DNA of 64,000 nucleotides from Porphyridium purpureum (GCA_008690995.1 VRMN01000008.1:434001-498000); one strand, 5' to 3'. Shown: positions 30,672-40,781, counted from the first letter of the stretch. Notes: generated by a model not told the origin, from the sequence alone. Program-made: numbers and translations.

Positions 30672-31715
30672 CTACCTTTGCGGGCCTGCAAACATTCCTC
30701 GCATCATGTCTCCCATCAGGCTTCCAAGCATATTGGGCGGCGGCGCTGGTGCAGCCGGCTGAATATGGAACACGTGCACTGCAATTTTGTCGAGAAGCTT
30801 ATCCAGCGCCGGGTCGCGGCACAACGAGGGCTGATAAACCGATCTCGCCAGCTGGAACAATTCTGCTCGCTCACGCATCGCGGCCTCGCCTACAAACTCG
30901 ATGAAGTGGAGCAGGGGCTCCTGGCGCGCCATGACAGAGCCGTGGTCCGTCGTGCCATTGTCGGGGCCCGCGACCATACTTTGGATACATTCAGAGAAGG
31001 AGCGGGCGCGTGCCACAGTACGGTCCATGTCGTTCCCAAATACCGAACTGTGTGTCAAGATCAGCAGGAAACAGCGCGCAACGATGAGCGGGCGTTCCGA
31101 TCGCACTTTGCACGCCATGCACCAGTCCCATACCATCCTGGCCAAGTCAGCCGAGCTCGCGCTTTTCAAGAAGTACGCCTGCGAGTCTCCAAAACGGTGC
31201 AATCTCCACTTGACGGTTGCCATTTGCTCGCACAGCTCGCGATGGTACTCGGGGCGATGCTGGTCAATCGTTGCGGCAAGCACAAGTTCCAACGTCTTTT
31301 GCAGGGCCTTGGACATCTCGGACAGCTGCGACATGGCTTCGCTTTCCTCACGCGGCGCGTCTGCCGCAAGTTGAAGGGACGCGTTCGCTTGGGCCTCCCA
31401 GACGGCGTACATCGATCTCAGCATGCGCATTGCGGACTCTAGACTGCCTCCATGTTCCTGCCCATCACCTGCATCGTGCTTGACCACAAGAGGCATCAAG
31501 ACGGCCACCGATCCGAGCTGGCTGTGCGCAATCAGCATGCTGCATCCTTCATCAAGCATCTCCAGTGCATGCGCCTTGGATGTGCCTCCCTTACCATGCT
31601 GGGCGCCCGCAAGCTCCCGACGGTACGCACTCTGCAAAGCCTGCTCGGCGTCATAATACTCGCCTTGCTCCATGCTCCGCAAGAAGCGCTTCCACTGTGC
31701 CCCGACTCCCGCCAT
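30672..31715 (-). CDS. GET4: GET4, guided entry of tail-anchored proteins factor
   Basis: Cytosolic alpha-helical repeat protein; with GET5 (and BAG6 in animals) it hands tail-anchored proteins from SGTA to the GET3 ATPase. 347 aa from ATG 31715 (MAGVGAQWKRFL); the frame upstream uses no ATG. Features: EQGEYYDAEQALQSAYRREL near the start, AHALEMLDEGCSMLIAHSQL, HRELCEQMATVKWRLHRFGD, CFLLILTHSSVFGNDMDRTV, PLLHFIEFVGEAAMRERAEL, and the end NMLGSLMGDMMRGMFAG, nearly identical in pattern to the GET4 C-terminus (M-L-x-x-L-F-x-x-L). Length fits (human 327). Confidence 0.9.
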   Translation of the reverse strand: MAGVGAQWKRFLRSMEQGEYYDAEQALQSAYRRELAGAQHGKGGTSKAHALEMLDEGCSMLIAHSQLGSVAVLMPLVVKHDAGDGQEHGGSLESAMRMLRSMYAVWEAQANASLQLAADAPREESEAMSQLSEMSKALQKTLELVLAATIDQHRPEYHRELCEQMATVKWRLHRFGDSQAYFLKSASSADLARMVWDWCMACKVRSERPLIVARCFLLILTHSSVFGNDMDRTVARARSFSECIQSMVAGPDNGTTDHGSVMARQEPLLHFIEFVGEAAMRERAELFQLARSVYQPSLCRDPALDKLLDKIAVHVFHIQPAAPAPPPNMLGSLMGDMMRGMFAGPQR

Positions 31716-32571
31716 GGCCACCCTCACAACTCTCGTTTGACGTTCCACTCTCCTGTGACATCAATGTGACCTTCTTAATCGTGTAGCTTGAGTTTGTTCC
31801 TGATCGTGTGCAGTGGACAATGAAGGGAAGAGGCCTCGGTCAGCGCGCTCGCCACGGCCGTAACTTTGCGCTCTGGGCCCCAGCCGGAGGCGTGTGCGCA
31901 GGAACTGGAGGTTGTGTGCTTTGAACAGGTCGAGGCTACTGGAGGAATACGCTGCAGTCGTCGACCGTATGAAATGTTTGTGGAGCCATGGGGTCATAGT
32001 CCGATGAGCGGTGGTGTCCGTGCTGGTGTAGAGTCGATCGTACGCGCTGGTTCATCTTGGAATCATTCACCGTTTACAGGTATGGGAAAAGTGCATCGCG
32101 ACTAGCTTCACAGTACGAGGGACGTCTCTCGTTCATCAGTCCGGATTTCTCAGACCTGGATCGCGAATTTGCCCAGTGACGGTCAGCGATGCTGGCTTGC
32201 GCGGACTGCATTCCATCGGACCATTCTTTCTCCCGTCAGTTTCACAGGTCTTGAATCATTTACGCTTGCAAGCGAAACCAGGACCTTGGGCCCACTCAAA
32301 AGCGGCCATTGAAATCCACGCGTGCAGATAAACGTTTCGGTCAGCCAGCTAGGGAAAATATTTCGTGTCCAAGCGATTTCGTCAATCGCACAAGTTGTGA
32401 ATGAAACTGGACGACGCTCTTGATCGGATGACTTTTCATCTGGCTCGCGCAACGTCCGAACCGTTGCTTTCGGTCTGCTTGGAGAGACTGAAGCGTGAGC
32501 CAGCACGCGCTCGTTTCGAGCCGCGGAAGAATGGCTCAACGGCAAGCGGGATTTTTGGTCTCTGTTTTGCT
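31716..32571. other. intergenic region upstream of GET4
   Basis: 856 bp between GET4 start and the 3' end of the next minus-strand gene; no GTACAGT element, TATA box or gene seen. Confidence 0.5.
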
Positions 32572-33522
32572 TTAGTTATCAAATGTTACTTTCGTACTAC
32601 GCACAAGTCCTTGCTTCAACAATCGGACGACATCGGACGGCAGCCAAGGCCCCGCTCTTGGTAATTCTGAACTACAATCCCTGCCGCCAAGACCCTGGCT
32701 GCTTGGCGATGCAGCAAAACTCCATCGGCTGTGTTCTCGGGCGGCTTGGATCCATGAGGCCCTTAAAGCAGCGGTTTGCGGAGTGAACGAGCTGCTCCAT
32801 GATTTGTCTTCGGCAGAGTGCACGCGCGCTGGGGACACGAAACCAAGCGCTTCGGCGGCCAGGTCAATGTGGCTTAGATGCTGCTCGAGTGACATGGACG
32901 ATTCTGGAGTTTCGAATGGTTCAAAGTTTGCTTGCGCAGCATCCATGTCGTTTAAGAGATCGGCAAGATCTTCAAACGAATGGTCATCACCAATCTCCTC
33001 GCTGAAGTGTGAGATGAATGAATCTTCCAGCTTGGAGTGCGCGTCCGCCTGCCGCGGCTGCGGAGCCGATTGCATGACCGCAGGAGCGCTGACAGCCCGT
33101 GCGTCGTCCATCTCTTTGTTATCTTGCTCGAGCGCTTCTGTCTCGTTACCTTGTCGCGGACTGGGAAACGCCTGACTCCTCCGCAGCGAGTCATTCAGCG
33201 CGTCCAGTGACATCAACGACAAGCGCGACACTGTCGGGTGCGCGAACGCACCGCCGTGCTCACCGCTGTTACTCCTGCCGCTGCCCTTGCGCGACACGCT
33301 CGGCTGCGGCGTCGACAGCGTGCACGAGGACGCCGCCGTGACGGCCAACACCGCGGACGGCTCCTTTCCGTGCCGCGCACTCGAGCGGCCGCCCTTCTCG
33401 GAACACGCCGCGCCGGGCGCGACGCACCTGCCCCACTCCTCATACGCGCGCTCCAAACAGCCCTTCATCCCCCCTGGGAACAACATGCCCAGCGCCACTC
33501 GCCGCTCGCACTGCCCACTCAT
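32572..33522 (-). CDS. hypothetical acidic/Ser-rich protein
   Basis: 316 aa from ATG 33522 (MSGQCERRVA); not recognised. The N-terminal 40 residues hold a hydrophobic-aromatic patch (MLFPGGMKGCLERAYEEWGR). Then come Ser/Gly-rich disorder and a central acidic stretch (ISHFSEEIGDDHSFEDLADL, LNDMDAAQANFEPFETPESS), a repeated leucine pattern as in activation or docking domains. The tail has HLSHIDLAAEALGFV and ends VVRLLKQGLVRSTKVTFDN. The codon pattern and the long uninterrupted frame suggest a real gene; regulatory protein is a guess. Confidence 0.5.
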   Translation of the reverse strand: MSGQCERRVALGMLFPGGMKGCLERAYEEWGRCVAPGAACSEKGGRSSARHGKEPSAVLAVTAASSCTLSTPQPSVSRKGSGRSNSGEHGGAFAHPTVSRLSLMSLDALNDSLRRSQAFPSPRQGNETEALEQDNKEMDDARAVSAPAVMQSAPQPRQADAHSKLEDSFISHFSEEIGDDHSFEDLADLLNDMDAAQANFEPFETPESSMSLEQHLSHIDLAAEALGFVSPARVHSAEDKSWSSSFTPQTAALRASWIQAAREHSRWSFAASPSSQGLGGRDCSSELPRAGPWLPSDVVRLLKQGLVRSTKVTFDN

Positions 33523-34882
33523 CTCACGCCGTGATCCATCCACCCTGCCCGAGGCGCTCTCCGCTGCTCTCCCTTCTTTCAACCGCGCGAACACACCTCA
33601 ATCAGCACTACAGCTCCACTCTCGCCCAAACTCTTATCTTACGCCGCGCTGTGCCACATTTTATGCGCGTCGGTCAGAGTAACCACCACCACCGCTATCA
33701 ACTTCAGCAACTCCTCCAGCCGCCCCCCCCTCTTCCCCACCCCCCTTTTTTTCAAGGAGAAAGAAAGGAGAAAAACATGCAAGGTGAGGAAAATCAAACC
33801 AGTTGAAGTAGAAAAAATACACGCAAGTCGCTCACACGCATACTCGCCAACTCGCGGTCACGGTCATTACCAAGCGTGCCGCGCTGTCGATTAGCACAGC
33901 ATCACCCTATTTTGTTATGAGACACGATCACAAACACAGACCACATGGAACACGCTTAGCCCACCACCAAACGGAACACAGTTTGTTGCGCGACGCGCTG
34001 GATGGATCGATTGATTCATTGGTGTGTTTGTTGATGTTTGGCGTGCTCCGATGCATGCGGAAGCGGAGCATCATCATGATAATTCATGGCGTTGCTGAGA
34101 GGAGGATACCAAGGATGGTAAAGTGAAGGCGCGATGATAAGAAATGATGACCAAGGGATTTCTCCCGCTTTTCTGGGGGGGGGGATGGGTGGTGATTCGC
34201 GTGAGCTGGTAAGCTTGTGAGCTTGTTTGTGTTGGTGCGTTGGTGTGTTGTTTTGGGTCGGCGTCGAAAAAGACAGCGCTGCACGAACGCGCGGAGAAAG
34301 TGGCTCGCGCAGACGTGGATTTCGGAATCGAGACGCGCGGCCCGATGGTGCTGACGCCGGCGTGTCGCTGGAATGAACCGCGGCGGGCCGGAAGAAGAAA
34401 CAAGTGCACGCGGTGTCCGAGCAGTGGTTGAAGCTGTGTGGCTCCACTGCGGTACGGAGGGAATTTGATTTCAAGAAGGGTGATGAGGCTGGACGTTCTG
34501 GCGCTGCGCAACGTGGACGCACGCGATGACGATCAGCGCGGGAGCCGTTGTAGCTGCGGCGGGAGATAACGTACTTGCTTGGACACGGCGTCATGGTGCG
34601 CCGTGAGCGAAGGGGCCGCCGTTTACAGATTGGGGCTTGTGGAGGGAGTAGACAGGAAACGGCAACAGATGCGGCTTGGAGTGTGCAACCCGCCCGCAAC
34701 CGCATTCGTGCCTTCATTGCGAGCCATGTGGAGACTGTGAAACGGACACGACACTGCACGCATTCCACCGGCACGACCAAATGCGATCCCGGCAGATCGA
34801 GCTGTGTCAGTCGCAGAGATCTTGCGCTCGCTCCCGGTGCCGATCGCCTCGGTCAGCTGCCTTCATGACTTTGGCCACGTGC
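33523..34882. other. gene-poor region 5' of the hypothetical gene
   Basis: 1.36 kb. Poly-C/poly-T stretches lie at 33720-33755. Plus-strand open frames at about 34213-34431 (Lys/Arg-rich, no ATG) and 34575-34868, and a minus-strand frame at 34016-34780, show no recognisable domain. A GTACGT on the minus strand at 34568-34573 could be a splice donor, but I cannot build a gene around it. Confidence 0.4.
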
Positions 34883-36295
34883 TTAGCGCGTCTTGATGTG
34901 GTTTAGTGGCTGAGCATTATTCACATGAGGTTCTAGCTTGGTCGTGGCCGCGGCAGTGGCCGCCAGAAGGCTGCGCGCCATCTGCTGCCATGTCGCGCCG
35001 TCCATGCTCACCTTCCAAAGCAGCAATCTTGGATGGCTCGGACGTGACTTTTGCACGTCGATCGCTAGCGTCATGAGCCCGTGCATGGCGCGCAGGCGCG
35101 CTCGAATAGTCTCGAGCTCGGACGCGTCATCCGCCGCTGCCGCCGATGTCACGAGCGCGTCAGCAGACGCAAACGCCGTATCACGCACAATCTCATCACG
35201 GAGCGCGTCGCAGAGTGTCACCTTGTGCAGCTCGCCCGACCCGTCATCGAGCCGCACATTGAGCACGACGTGGTCATGGCCCTTGCTGCTTGTGCGCGGG
35301 TGCACACAGCTGTAGACATACGCACGCACCAGCACGGCGCCAGGGTGCGTACGCAGCCGTTCCAGTCCTTCGCGAATGGTCTGGCAGCACATTGGCAATT
35401 CCGGCTCCTCCGGTTCCCAGGTTTCTACGTCTTCGTCGGGTCTTTTGACTTTTGACTCGGCGTGGCTCGTAGTGTTCCAGGTCTCACGACGAGCCTCGTT
35501 TGCGTAATGGTCCTCCACGACGACCACCTCATCCTTGCTGACCGCAGCGCCCCCGCCAGCTCTGGCTGCCGCTTCCACATGCTCAATGAGCTCGAGTTCG
35601 GCGCTGTCCAGCAAGTCGTCTCCGTCCTGTTCTGGGAGTCTGCGCGTAGGTAAATGCGCATTCTCCACGCCTTCCATTCTGGCATGTCCTTGGCCGCTGC
35701 TCTGATTCGGACTCACGTGCCGAGCTTCCAGCTGGGGCGCTGGCGCGGATTGGGTTTCGTTGACCCAATCGTGAGTAAACCAATCCTCATCGAGCTCATC
35801 GCTTGCCAGCCCCATGCTGATGCCGATCGGCTGTATTTCTGTTGAACCTTTTCCGTGCGGATCCAAAGCCGCATCGGCCGCAGCGCGTGCATGCTGATCC
35901 AGCGTTTTGACGACGCCGCCCAGGACTCTCACGTGCTCGGGTCTCAGTAGAATGAGCGAGCCGCGTACCACACAGTCCCGATGCAGCAGCAGCTTGCATC
36001 CGCGCTGAATATGCGCTCCGAGCTGTGGGCACCGCACCCACTCGAGCGCGTTCATTTCAAACCTTCCATCACTGACGACGAGCTTCAGGCAGCGCCCCGC
36101 AGAATCCAGCTGCTCGCTCGGCTCGGCAGACGCGACGTTCTTCATATCGTCCACCTGCACCACCACATCATGTTCCAGCGTGCCATCGCAAACCACCTCT
36201 TCCCACCGCTCTCCCACACCACTACGTCGCTCTGCCGCACACACCAACACCCGAATATCGGTATCCAGCGTCTGCCGATCCCACACCTCACCCAT
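34883..36295 (-). CDS. RMI1: RecQ-mediated genome instability protein 1 (RMI1)
   Basis: OB-fold scaffold of the BLM-TOP3A-RMI dissolvasome. From the first in-frame ATG (36295) it has 470 aa. OB1 is at about 30-135: HDVVVQVDDMKNVASAEPSE, CLKLVVSDGRFEMNALEWV, HIQRGCKLLLHRDCVVRGSL, LILLRPEHVRVLGGVVKTL; this follows human RMI1 (A-L-Q-I-N-S-L-V-D-V-S, L-x-L-x-L-T-D-G, P-G-T-K, L-L-x-P-E-N-V-x-V-L-G-G). After an acidic linker, a second OB-like domain (about 320-460; VLVRAYVYSCVH, HVVLNVRLDDGSGELHKVTL, LLLWKVSMDG) corresponds to the RMI2-binding OB2. RMI2 is encoded 29 kb away. The N-terminal three-helix domain of human RMI1 is not seen in this frame; the frame stays open to about 36454 without an ATG, so the 5' end is uncertain. 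Confidence 0.78.
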   Translation of the reverse strand: MGEVWDRQTLDTDIRVLVCAAERRSGVGERWEEVVCDGTLEHDVVVQVDDMKNVASAEPSEQLDSAGRCLKLVVSDGRFEMNALEWVRCPQLGAHIQRGCKLLLHRDCVVRGSLILLRPEHVRVLGGVVKTLDQHARAAADAALDPHGKGSTEIQPIGISMGLASDELDEDWFTHDWVNETQSAPAPQLEARHVSPNQSSGQGHARMEGVENAHLPTRRLPEQDGDDLLDSAELELIEHVEAAARAGGGAAVSKDEVVVVEDHYANEARRETWNTTSHAESKVKRPDEDVETWEPEEPELPMCCQTIREGLERLRTHPGAVLVRAYVYSCVHPRTSSKGHDHVVLNVRLDDGSGELHKVTLCDALRDEIVRDTAFASADALVTSAAAADDASELETIRARLRAMHGLMTLAIDVQKSRPSHPRLLLWKVSMDGATWQQMARSLLAATAAATTKLEPHVNNAQPLNHIKTR

Positions 36296-36462
36296 CCTCG
36301 TGTACCACCCACCAAACCCTGTCCCACTCCACTCCCAACCCCTTCCCTCACCTCCCTCTTGCTCTTGGTCTCCCCATTCAAGCCCTTCTCTTCTCGCGCC
36401 ATTTTTCCCGAAATCCCCGCTTGATCCGCAGTCACCACCACCACGTGAGTACACGCCATACG

Positions 36463-36469
36463 GTACAGT
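36463..36469 (+). promoter_or_regulatory. GTACAGT element upstream of RMI1
   Basis: Within GGTACAGTT, 168 bases upstream of the RMI1 ATG, on the opposite strand. Confidence 0.4.
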
Positions 36470-36474
36470 TCCTT

Positions 36475-36650
36475 CTCTGTCATCCTGTCATCCCACATTC
36501 TCTGTAAACCATATTCCTGTCATCCCGTCATCCCGTCATCCCTGAACTATTTATTCTCTCACCCTGTCATTCTTCAATCCCTTCATCTTGTCATCTTGTC
36601 ATTATTGATGACACTGGAGACGGCTTGAAGATGACATGACATGACGTGTT
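36475..36650. repeat. TGTCATC repeat array (promoter region)
   Basis: About ten copies of (T/C)(G)TCATC(C) on the plus strand, including three in immediate tandem at 36516-36537, followed by complementary GATGACA units near 36606 and 36630-36645 (atgacatgacatgacg). The same unit sits upstream of Hsp70 at 9007-9074. Confidence 0.6.
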
Positions 36651-37110
36651 GCGCGCGTTTCAAGGAGAAAGTGACGGGTTTTGTGTGGACCAGATGCTTT
36701 ATGGTCAAACGCGCACAACCGATCACAAGACACGCGAGCGTTATGTCTGAATCCGAGTGTGATTTTGTTGGTGGATCTCGGCGCCGTTCTCAGTGGGAAG
36801 GGCGGTGCGCAAGCAGCGTTTTCATGATTTCGGTCGATGATTTTCTTGATTTCGTGCCTTGTTGGCATGGCATGGCATGGTGTGTGTGTGTGTGTGTAAT
36901 GGATGGATGTTTGTTATGGTGAGGATGATGAAGGGTGCTGCCAAGCAACGTGATATGTGTGGCGTGTGGGTCAACCATGGGGGATTAGGTGGTTGGTGTT
37001 TGGTACTGGCAAAGGAACCTTTGCGTTGGACAGTGTGGCTCAGCGTTTCGTGGATCATGACGTGACGACAGCAAGGCATGTCACTCGCGGAACGAGGCGC
37101 TGCACACGTC

Positions 37111-37118
37111 TATAAGAA
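37111..37118 (+). promoter_or_regulatory. TATA-like element of the VIT/VWA gene
   Basis: TATAAGAA, 137 bases upstream of the ATG at 37248; spacing resembles the two better TATA boxes of the window. Confidence 0.35.
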
Positions 37119-37247
37119 CGACGCGATGCCCGGCTGCGGTGGATCGGGTTGGAGCGAGCTGGTGGATCATAAGCGACAGAACGAAGGCGGAGTGGTGTGT
37201 GCAGGGAAGGAGAAGGAGGTGAGCGGTTGGATTGACTTGGAGTTGAA

Positions 37248-40223
37248 ATGGCGCCGATAGAGGGAATGCGAGTGCTGCGCGTGGATCACACGCTAGGGGA
37301 TGAGACCGTGACGGCGCATGGCGAGTCGCACCTCGGCGCGTTGGTGGTGGTCGACGCGCACGCTGGCGAGACGCCGTTGCCGTTGCAAAAGGTCGTGGTG
37401 CGTGCGTCCGTGACTGGCGCAGCATGCGAGACACATGTGACGCAGGTGTTCAGGAACGACGCTGCATCGCACATGAGTGCGACGCATTTGTTCCCTCTGC
37501 CCCTGGACGCAGCGGTCACACACATGGTGCTGAAAGCAGGCGATTTGGTGGTTCAGGCAGAGACACGCCCGAAACAGGCCGCGCAGGAAGAATTTGAGCA
37601 GGCAGAGCGCACGGGCCACCGCGCCGCGTTGATGAGCAAGGAGGACGGTTCGGACGTGCACCGTCTCCAGGTCACCAACCTGCCGCCCAACTGCGACGTC
37701 GAGGTGCAGTTTACTCTGGTCCAAATGCTCAAGTGCGTGGACGGAACGCTTCGCTGGCGCTTTCCAACGGTTGTGGCGCCCAGATACACGCCGAAGCATC
37801 AAAGCGACCACCAGCCAGAGCTACCGGTTGCCAGCGACGTGGACGGTGAAAAGCGCGGGCTCCCGGGGTTGCCCATTTGTGGGACCGCGACGGACGCTCC
37901 AGTCGCCGTCGAGTGGCCGCAGCCACCTCTGCGTCTGTCCGGGGGCACCAGATTGGACCTCGAACTCATTGTGCAGGGCGCCGTGAAAACGCTGACGTGT
38001 TCGCAACACGCAGTGAGCATGGAGCTGGGCGAGAACATCGTCAAAGTGCGCCCTGCTGGCATCGCAACGCTGAACAAGGATTTCGTTGTCTCGTTTAGCA
38101 CCGCCGCCAGCAAAGCGATTGCGACAAGCGCTTTCACCAATTCAGAATACTCGGCCGTGGTGGTGCAGGCACCCGCCAGCATGGTGGAGGCGAGCAAGCT
38201 CAGACTGCGCCGCCAGGCCGTGTTCATCATCGACATCTCCGGATCCATGGGCGGTTCAAAGATCGAGACATCCAAACGAGCTCTCGTCTCGGCGCTCCAC
38301 GCACTGGTTCCGGGGGACGAATTCAAGCTCATTGCCTTCGATAATCGACTCGAACTCTTTGAGCGTGGCCACCTGGTCGAATATACTGACGCCAACGTCA
38401 AACGGGCGGACGCATGGATCTCCAAGCTGGAGGCACGTGGCGGAACAGAGATGCTCCCCGCGCTCAAGGAGGGCTTCAACACATTTTCTAGCGGCGGGGC
38501 GATCTCACGCGCAGGAAGCATCGTGAGTGGCGTTGTGGCGTCGGTGATGCCAGGCGGCAGCAAGCCAGAGAAGAGCAATTTGCCTGCATTCCGCTCGCTG
38601 CTCTTTATCACTGACGGGCAGTCGTGGGATGAGGCTCGGCTCGTGCAAGAAGTGGCCGCGCTTCGCGACGCGAGCCGCGACGCCAATGGCACACCACCGA
38701 CTTTGTTCACGCTGGGCATCGACACGGCGGTGAATGAGTCGCTCCTGTCGCGCCTCGCTCGAATTGGAGGTGGTGTGTGTGAGCTGGCGACTCCGTCAGA
38801 CGATATTGAAGCGATTATCATGCGCATGGAGACCGACTTTGGCGGTTCAGTGCTGCAAAAGGTCGAGGTGGTTGGCTCCGGCCTGTCTCTGCCGTACGCT
38901 GCACTGCCAGGCACCAGCCCGGGCCTTTTTGTCTCAATGAATGCCATGGAACTGTACACGGGCCGTCCGCTGGTGTTCTTGCTGCGGGGCGGCGCTGGTC
39001 TTTCGCAAGTCACTGTTCGCGGCATCGACAAGAATGGCCAGCTCGTGGAATTGATGACACCCGTTGTGACAGTACAGCAAAGTGGCGCAGCGTCGACCGA
39101 GGCACTTTTCGAGCACGCGTCTGCGAATTATGGCGCGTTGTTCGCCAAGCAGCGCATTTTGTATTTGGAGGATGTGATGATGGTCCAGCCGGATCTGTCG
39201 CAGGCCGCCAAAGCTGAGATTGAACGTCTGGGTCTAGAGTTCAAGCTTGTCACCTCTGAGACCAGCAAAGTGGCAGTGGAGAAGAGCACTTCGGTGCGCG
39301 ATCAGAGCGCACCGCTTGTGCACGTGATGCAGCCGGTCGAGCTTCCAGAGTCGTGGGATCAGGGTTTCGTCGCCGGAGGGGTTTACGGCGCAGGACCAGC
39401 TCGCCGCAACAGGTCTGGTCTGCAAACGGATGCATTTATTTGTCTGTCAGGTGCATCTGTGCCGCCGGCCATGTGCATGGCTGCGCCACCACCACAGTGT
39501 GCTCCGGCAGGAGGTATGGCCACGGGCGAGCAATGCAAGCGTGCAGACGTGGGAATGCCTCCAGCCAAGAGCAAAAAGAAGGGCGGCTTTATCGGTGGCA
39601 GCGGATTTATGTCTAGCATGGGAGGGGCCGTCTTTGGTGCTCGTGCGGGTCGAATGTCGGCACCAAGGTACGAGGCTGCGAGAGCTGCAGCACCAGAGGG
39701 CGTCTGCTACGAGGCACCGGCGGAAGATGATTGTGAATTTGAAGCGGGCAACGCCTTGCTTGAGCAAGAGGAGGCCGCAGTGAAAGAATCTTGCTTCACA
39801 GACTCCAGCGAGGCTTCTGTCGAAGCAGCACCCAAGGCCAGGAAACGCCAGGAGAAATCTGCGCCTAAGAAGACGATGGCCGACGCCGCTGGAGAGCTCG
39901 CGCGTTTGCAGAGTGCCAACGGGTCCTTTGATAACAATAGCGTTGAAGCGACGTGCTTCGCAGTGCTGGCGCTGCTCTTGCTTGGTCACACGACGGCGAC
40001 TGGCATTCGCCAGCGAACTGTGCTGAAAGCTGTGACGTGGCTGTCGTCACAACCGTCGAATGCGCTGATCCAGCAGACGCTGCAGGCGCTGGAGCGCGTG
40101 GAAGACGGCGAGCCGAGCGTGTCTGTTTGCATGCCCGTCGCGCGCTCTGCGCTCGCGGCGTCTGCGCACAAGAGCGCGGCGGTCGAGGAAGTGCTCGCAT
40201 GCGTTGTCGCGCAGTGCGCGTAG
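37248..40223 (+). CDS. VIT + von Willebrand A domain protein (VWA5A-like)
   Basis: 991 aa. N-terminal VIT domain (about 20-165): VRASVTGAACETHVTQVFRN, ATHLFPLPLDAAVTHMVLKA, EFEQAERTGHRAALM, VTNLPPNCDVEVQFTLVQML. VWA domain (about 323-520): VFIIDISGSMGG carries the DxSxS metal site (D329), RGGTEMLPAL the MIDAS Thr, LLFITDGQ the following strand. A Gly/Pro/Cys/Met-rich linker comes next (about 710-850). The C-terminus (LARLQSANGSFDNNS ... CFAVLALLLLGH) resembles the end of VWA5A/PARP4-type proteins. No signal peptide is seen, so it is intracellular like VWA5A. Role not known; VIT-VWA proteins include vault-associated PARP4, but no PARP domain is present. The long frame has no introns. ATG 37248 is the first. 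Confidence 0.9.
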   Translation: MAPIEGMRVLRVDHTLGDETVTAHGESHLGALVVVDAHAGETPLPLQKVVVRASVTGAACETHVTQVFRNDAASHMSATHLFPLPLDAAVTHMVLKAGDLVVQAETRPKQAAQEEFEQAERTGHRAALMSKEDGSDVHRLQVTNLPPNCDVEVQFTLVQMLKCVDGTLRWRFPTVVAPRYTPKHQSDHQPELPVASDVDGEKRGLPGLPICGTATDAPVAVEWPQPPLRLSGGTRLDLELIVQGAVKTLTCSQHAVSMELGENIVKVRPAGIATLNKDFVVSFSTAASKAIATSAFTNSEYSAVVVQAPASMVEASKLRLRRQAVFIIDISGSMGGSKIETSKRALVSALHALVPGDEFKLIAFDNRLELFERGHLVEYTDANVKRADAWISKLEARGGTEMLPALKEGFNTFSSGGAISRAGSIVSGVVASVMPGGSKPEKSNLPAFRSLLFITDGQSWDEARLVQEVAALRDASRDANGTPPTLFTLGIDTAVNESLLSRLARIGGGVCELATPSDDIEAIIMRMETDFGGSVLQKVEVVGSGLSLPYAALPGTSPGLFVSMNAMELYTGRPLVFLLRGGAGLSQVTVRGIDKNGQLVELMTPVVTVQQSGAASTEALFEHASANYGALFAKQRILYLEDVMMVQPDLSQAAKAEIERLGLEFKLVTSETSKVAVEKSTSVRDQSAPLVHVMQPVELPESWDQGFVAGGVYGAGPARRNRSGLQTDAFICLSGASVPPAMCMAAPPPQCAPAGGMATGEQCKRADVGMPPAKSKKKGGFIGGSGFMSSMGGAVFGARAGRMSAPRYEAARAAAPEGVCYEAPAEDDCEFEAGNALLEQEEAAVKESCFTDSSEASVEAAPKARKRQEKSAPKKTMADAAGELARLQSANGSFDNNSVEATCFAVLALLLLGHTTATGIRQRTVLKAVTWLSSQPSNALIQQTLQALERVEDGEPSVSVCMPVARSALAASAHKSAAVEEVLACVVAQCA

Positions 40224-40781
40224 CGCTCTTCTGCGTCGTGCACGCGCACACCAACAATAGTCCGCAACACCATAATAGTCGAACGTCTCTCATAAACCTG
40301 AACGCATCCTCAAACCCCGCTTCTGAAAGCCCACCCGCACTCGCCGCTCACCACCGCCACCGCACCACCACCAGTACCTTCTTTTCGGTCCAAAGGTTCA
40401 GCTGACGAGCTGTCCCTCTGCGCAACTCGCGTTCACAAGCCAGCATCATTTTTCTCGCACTCTTTTTTATCGAACCCCTAGGTATGTCTGATTGAATGGG
40501 TGCGTTTACATAGAAGAAGAAGAAGAATAATAATAATAATAGCCCAAATTGGTAGTACTGGTAGTACTAGTAGTAATGGTCCCGGCAAAACGTGCTGCGC
40601 GAACTGGTGTGCTGCGCGGTTGAAACGGGTTGGTGGTTGAGAGAGAGAGAAAAGGGACAAGGAGAAGAGGATGAGGGGGGAGAGAGAGAGAGAGAGAGTG
40701 CGGGAGAGATAAGGAAGGGGGAAGAGTGGGTGGGAGCGGATTGGAGGGGTGGGGTGGGTGCTTCATGCAAGTGGGGCTGCG
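40224..40781. other. intergenic region upstream of clathrin heavy chain
   Basis: 558 bp between same-strand genes. Contains a GAA/TAA trinucleotide tract at 40513-40543 and a GA-rich tract at 40638-40700; no GTACAGT element or TATA box. Confidence 0.6.
40513..40543. repeat. (GAA)n(TAA)n trinucleotide tract
   Basis: Four to five GAA units run into five TAA units. Confidence 0.85.

Larger units (their letters stand above)
36296..37247. other. divergent intergenic region RMI1 / VIT-VWA gene
   Basis: 952 bp. Holds GTACAGT at 36463-36469, the TGTCATC repeat array (36475-36650), a (GT)n tract at 36880-36898 and TATAAGAA at 37111-37118, 137 bases upstream of the VIT/VWA ATG. 36296-36454 may still be RMI1 coding or leader. 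Confidence 0.6.

Noticed and set aside
34016-34780. 254-aa minus-strand frame with an internal GTACGT
   Set aside because: No ATG at its start, no homology pattern; the possible donor could not be matched with an acceptor that yields a recognisable protein.
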